This document shows, piece by piece, positions 42,691 through 43,062 of a stretch of 43,062 nt of DNA. Both the position numbers and the translations under genes were made by a program. The stretch covers positions 784-43,845 of the forward strand of contig MENF01000055.1 in assembly GCA_001769035.1 (NCBI GenBank). The letters run 5' to 3'. The notes beneath the pieces are model-generated. The model searched no databases. It saw only the letters and a program-made list of their open reading frames with translations, and was not told the origin of the DNA. The DNA comes from Bacteroidetes bacterium GWA2_32_17 (GTDB lineage: Bacteria > Bacteroidota > Bacteroidia > Bacteroidales > GWA2-32-17). Position 1 is the first letter of the stretch. Each line of letters opens with the position of its first letter.

Positions 42691-43062
42691 ATTAATATTA
42701 AAATAACAAAGTTAATCGTTTGAACGAGACAGCCAAATTTATTTGATAAAATAGAATAAATTAATTTTAAGAATTTTCTCGAAATGTTAATATTATGCTG
42801 TAATTGTGATACTTAGAATTATGCCGATACAGAACGGAAATACAAAATATTTATATCGGTATAACTTACAAAAGCAGATTTCGGATAGAGTTTTTATTCG
42901 GAGTAGCAAAAAAATAAATAAGGATTTATCGTAATGTTACATGGTTAGGTAAAATCGCAAGTTAAAATTCATTAAAAGTAACTAATCAGAGTCAAAGTTA
43001 ATTTGATTTTTTATTTAACATACAAGTTCTTCTCTCAAATATTATGTCACGCAAAGCTCGCA
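42691..43062. other. Gene-free right end
   Basis: No credible ORF or RNA gene. AT-rich sequence ends in TCACGCAAAGCTCGCA, which looks like the start of another dispersed intergenic repeat cut off by the window edge. Confidence 0.5.

Overview
The window looks like part of a chromosome from an AT-rich member of the Bacteroidota, probably Bacteroidales-like and possibly uncultured. The evidence is a Bacteroidota-type dcw cluster with two Bacteroidota-style promoter boxes ahead of it, several secreted proteins with type IX secretion (T9SS) C-terminal tails, a GlsA/GlsB pair for glycine-lipid synthesis, and very little use of Shine-Dalgarno sites. I ran no database searches; names rest on motifs, length and gene order.

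Layout. 1-5.4 kb: a degenerate repeat block, tRNA-Asn, a PfkB-family (adenosine kinase-like) sugar kinase, an array of 7-bp repeats, a Dda/Pif1-like helicase, and an 870-bp gene-free stretch made of REP-like fragments and hairpins, ending at tRNA-Val. 5.5-10 kb (minus strand): folC, a PPi-type phosphofructokinase, and glsA-glsB with a 4-bp overlap. 10.2-19.1 kb (minus strand): five tandem exported-protein genes. They are a 1655-residue M43 metallopeptidase/beta-helix/SBBP-propeller protein, a small T9SS cargo protein, a truncated beta-helix protein, a two-component-type propeller protein and a frameshifted T9SS cargo gene. 19.3-19.6 kb: a DUF433 antitoxin remnant, then the mraZ operator and promoter. 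19.6-35.9 kb (plus strand): mraZ-rsmH-ftsL-ftsI-murE-mraY-murD-ftsW-murG-murC-ftsQ-ftsA-[GxxExxY]-ftsZ-yqeY. This set makes lipid II and assembles the division machinery; murF, murB and ddl are absent here. 36.2-39.7 kb (minus strand): an exported TldD/TldE-like pair. 40.0-42.5 kb (minus strand): a tight group of M23/LysM endopeptidase, YjbR-like protein, DUF502 membrane protein and a coiled-coil exported protein. The right end is non-coding and carries a hairpin-rich element with terminal inverted repeats.

Most notable structure. (1) A family of tandem, degenerate 7-bp repeats fills several intergenic gaps (about 393-413, 1725-2036, 8131-8172, 29848-29917), often running right up to a start or stop codon. 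The same kind of array also occurs inside two unrelated genes: in the disordered linker of FtsZ and just before the T9SS tail of the M43 protein. There it encodes the near-identical peptides NQKPETRN and NQQPETEN. (2) A GxxExxY gene sits between ftsA and ftsZ, bounded by 25-bp inverted repeats (22/25 matching) and an exact 10-bp direct repeat, so it looks like a small mobile cassette. (3) Four boxes at 10-bp spacing overlap the mraZ promoter, as expected of a MraZ autoregulatory operator. (4) folC has no usable ATG/GTG/TTG at its expected N-terminus. (5) Several genes are decayed or truncated in the secreted-protein region.
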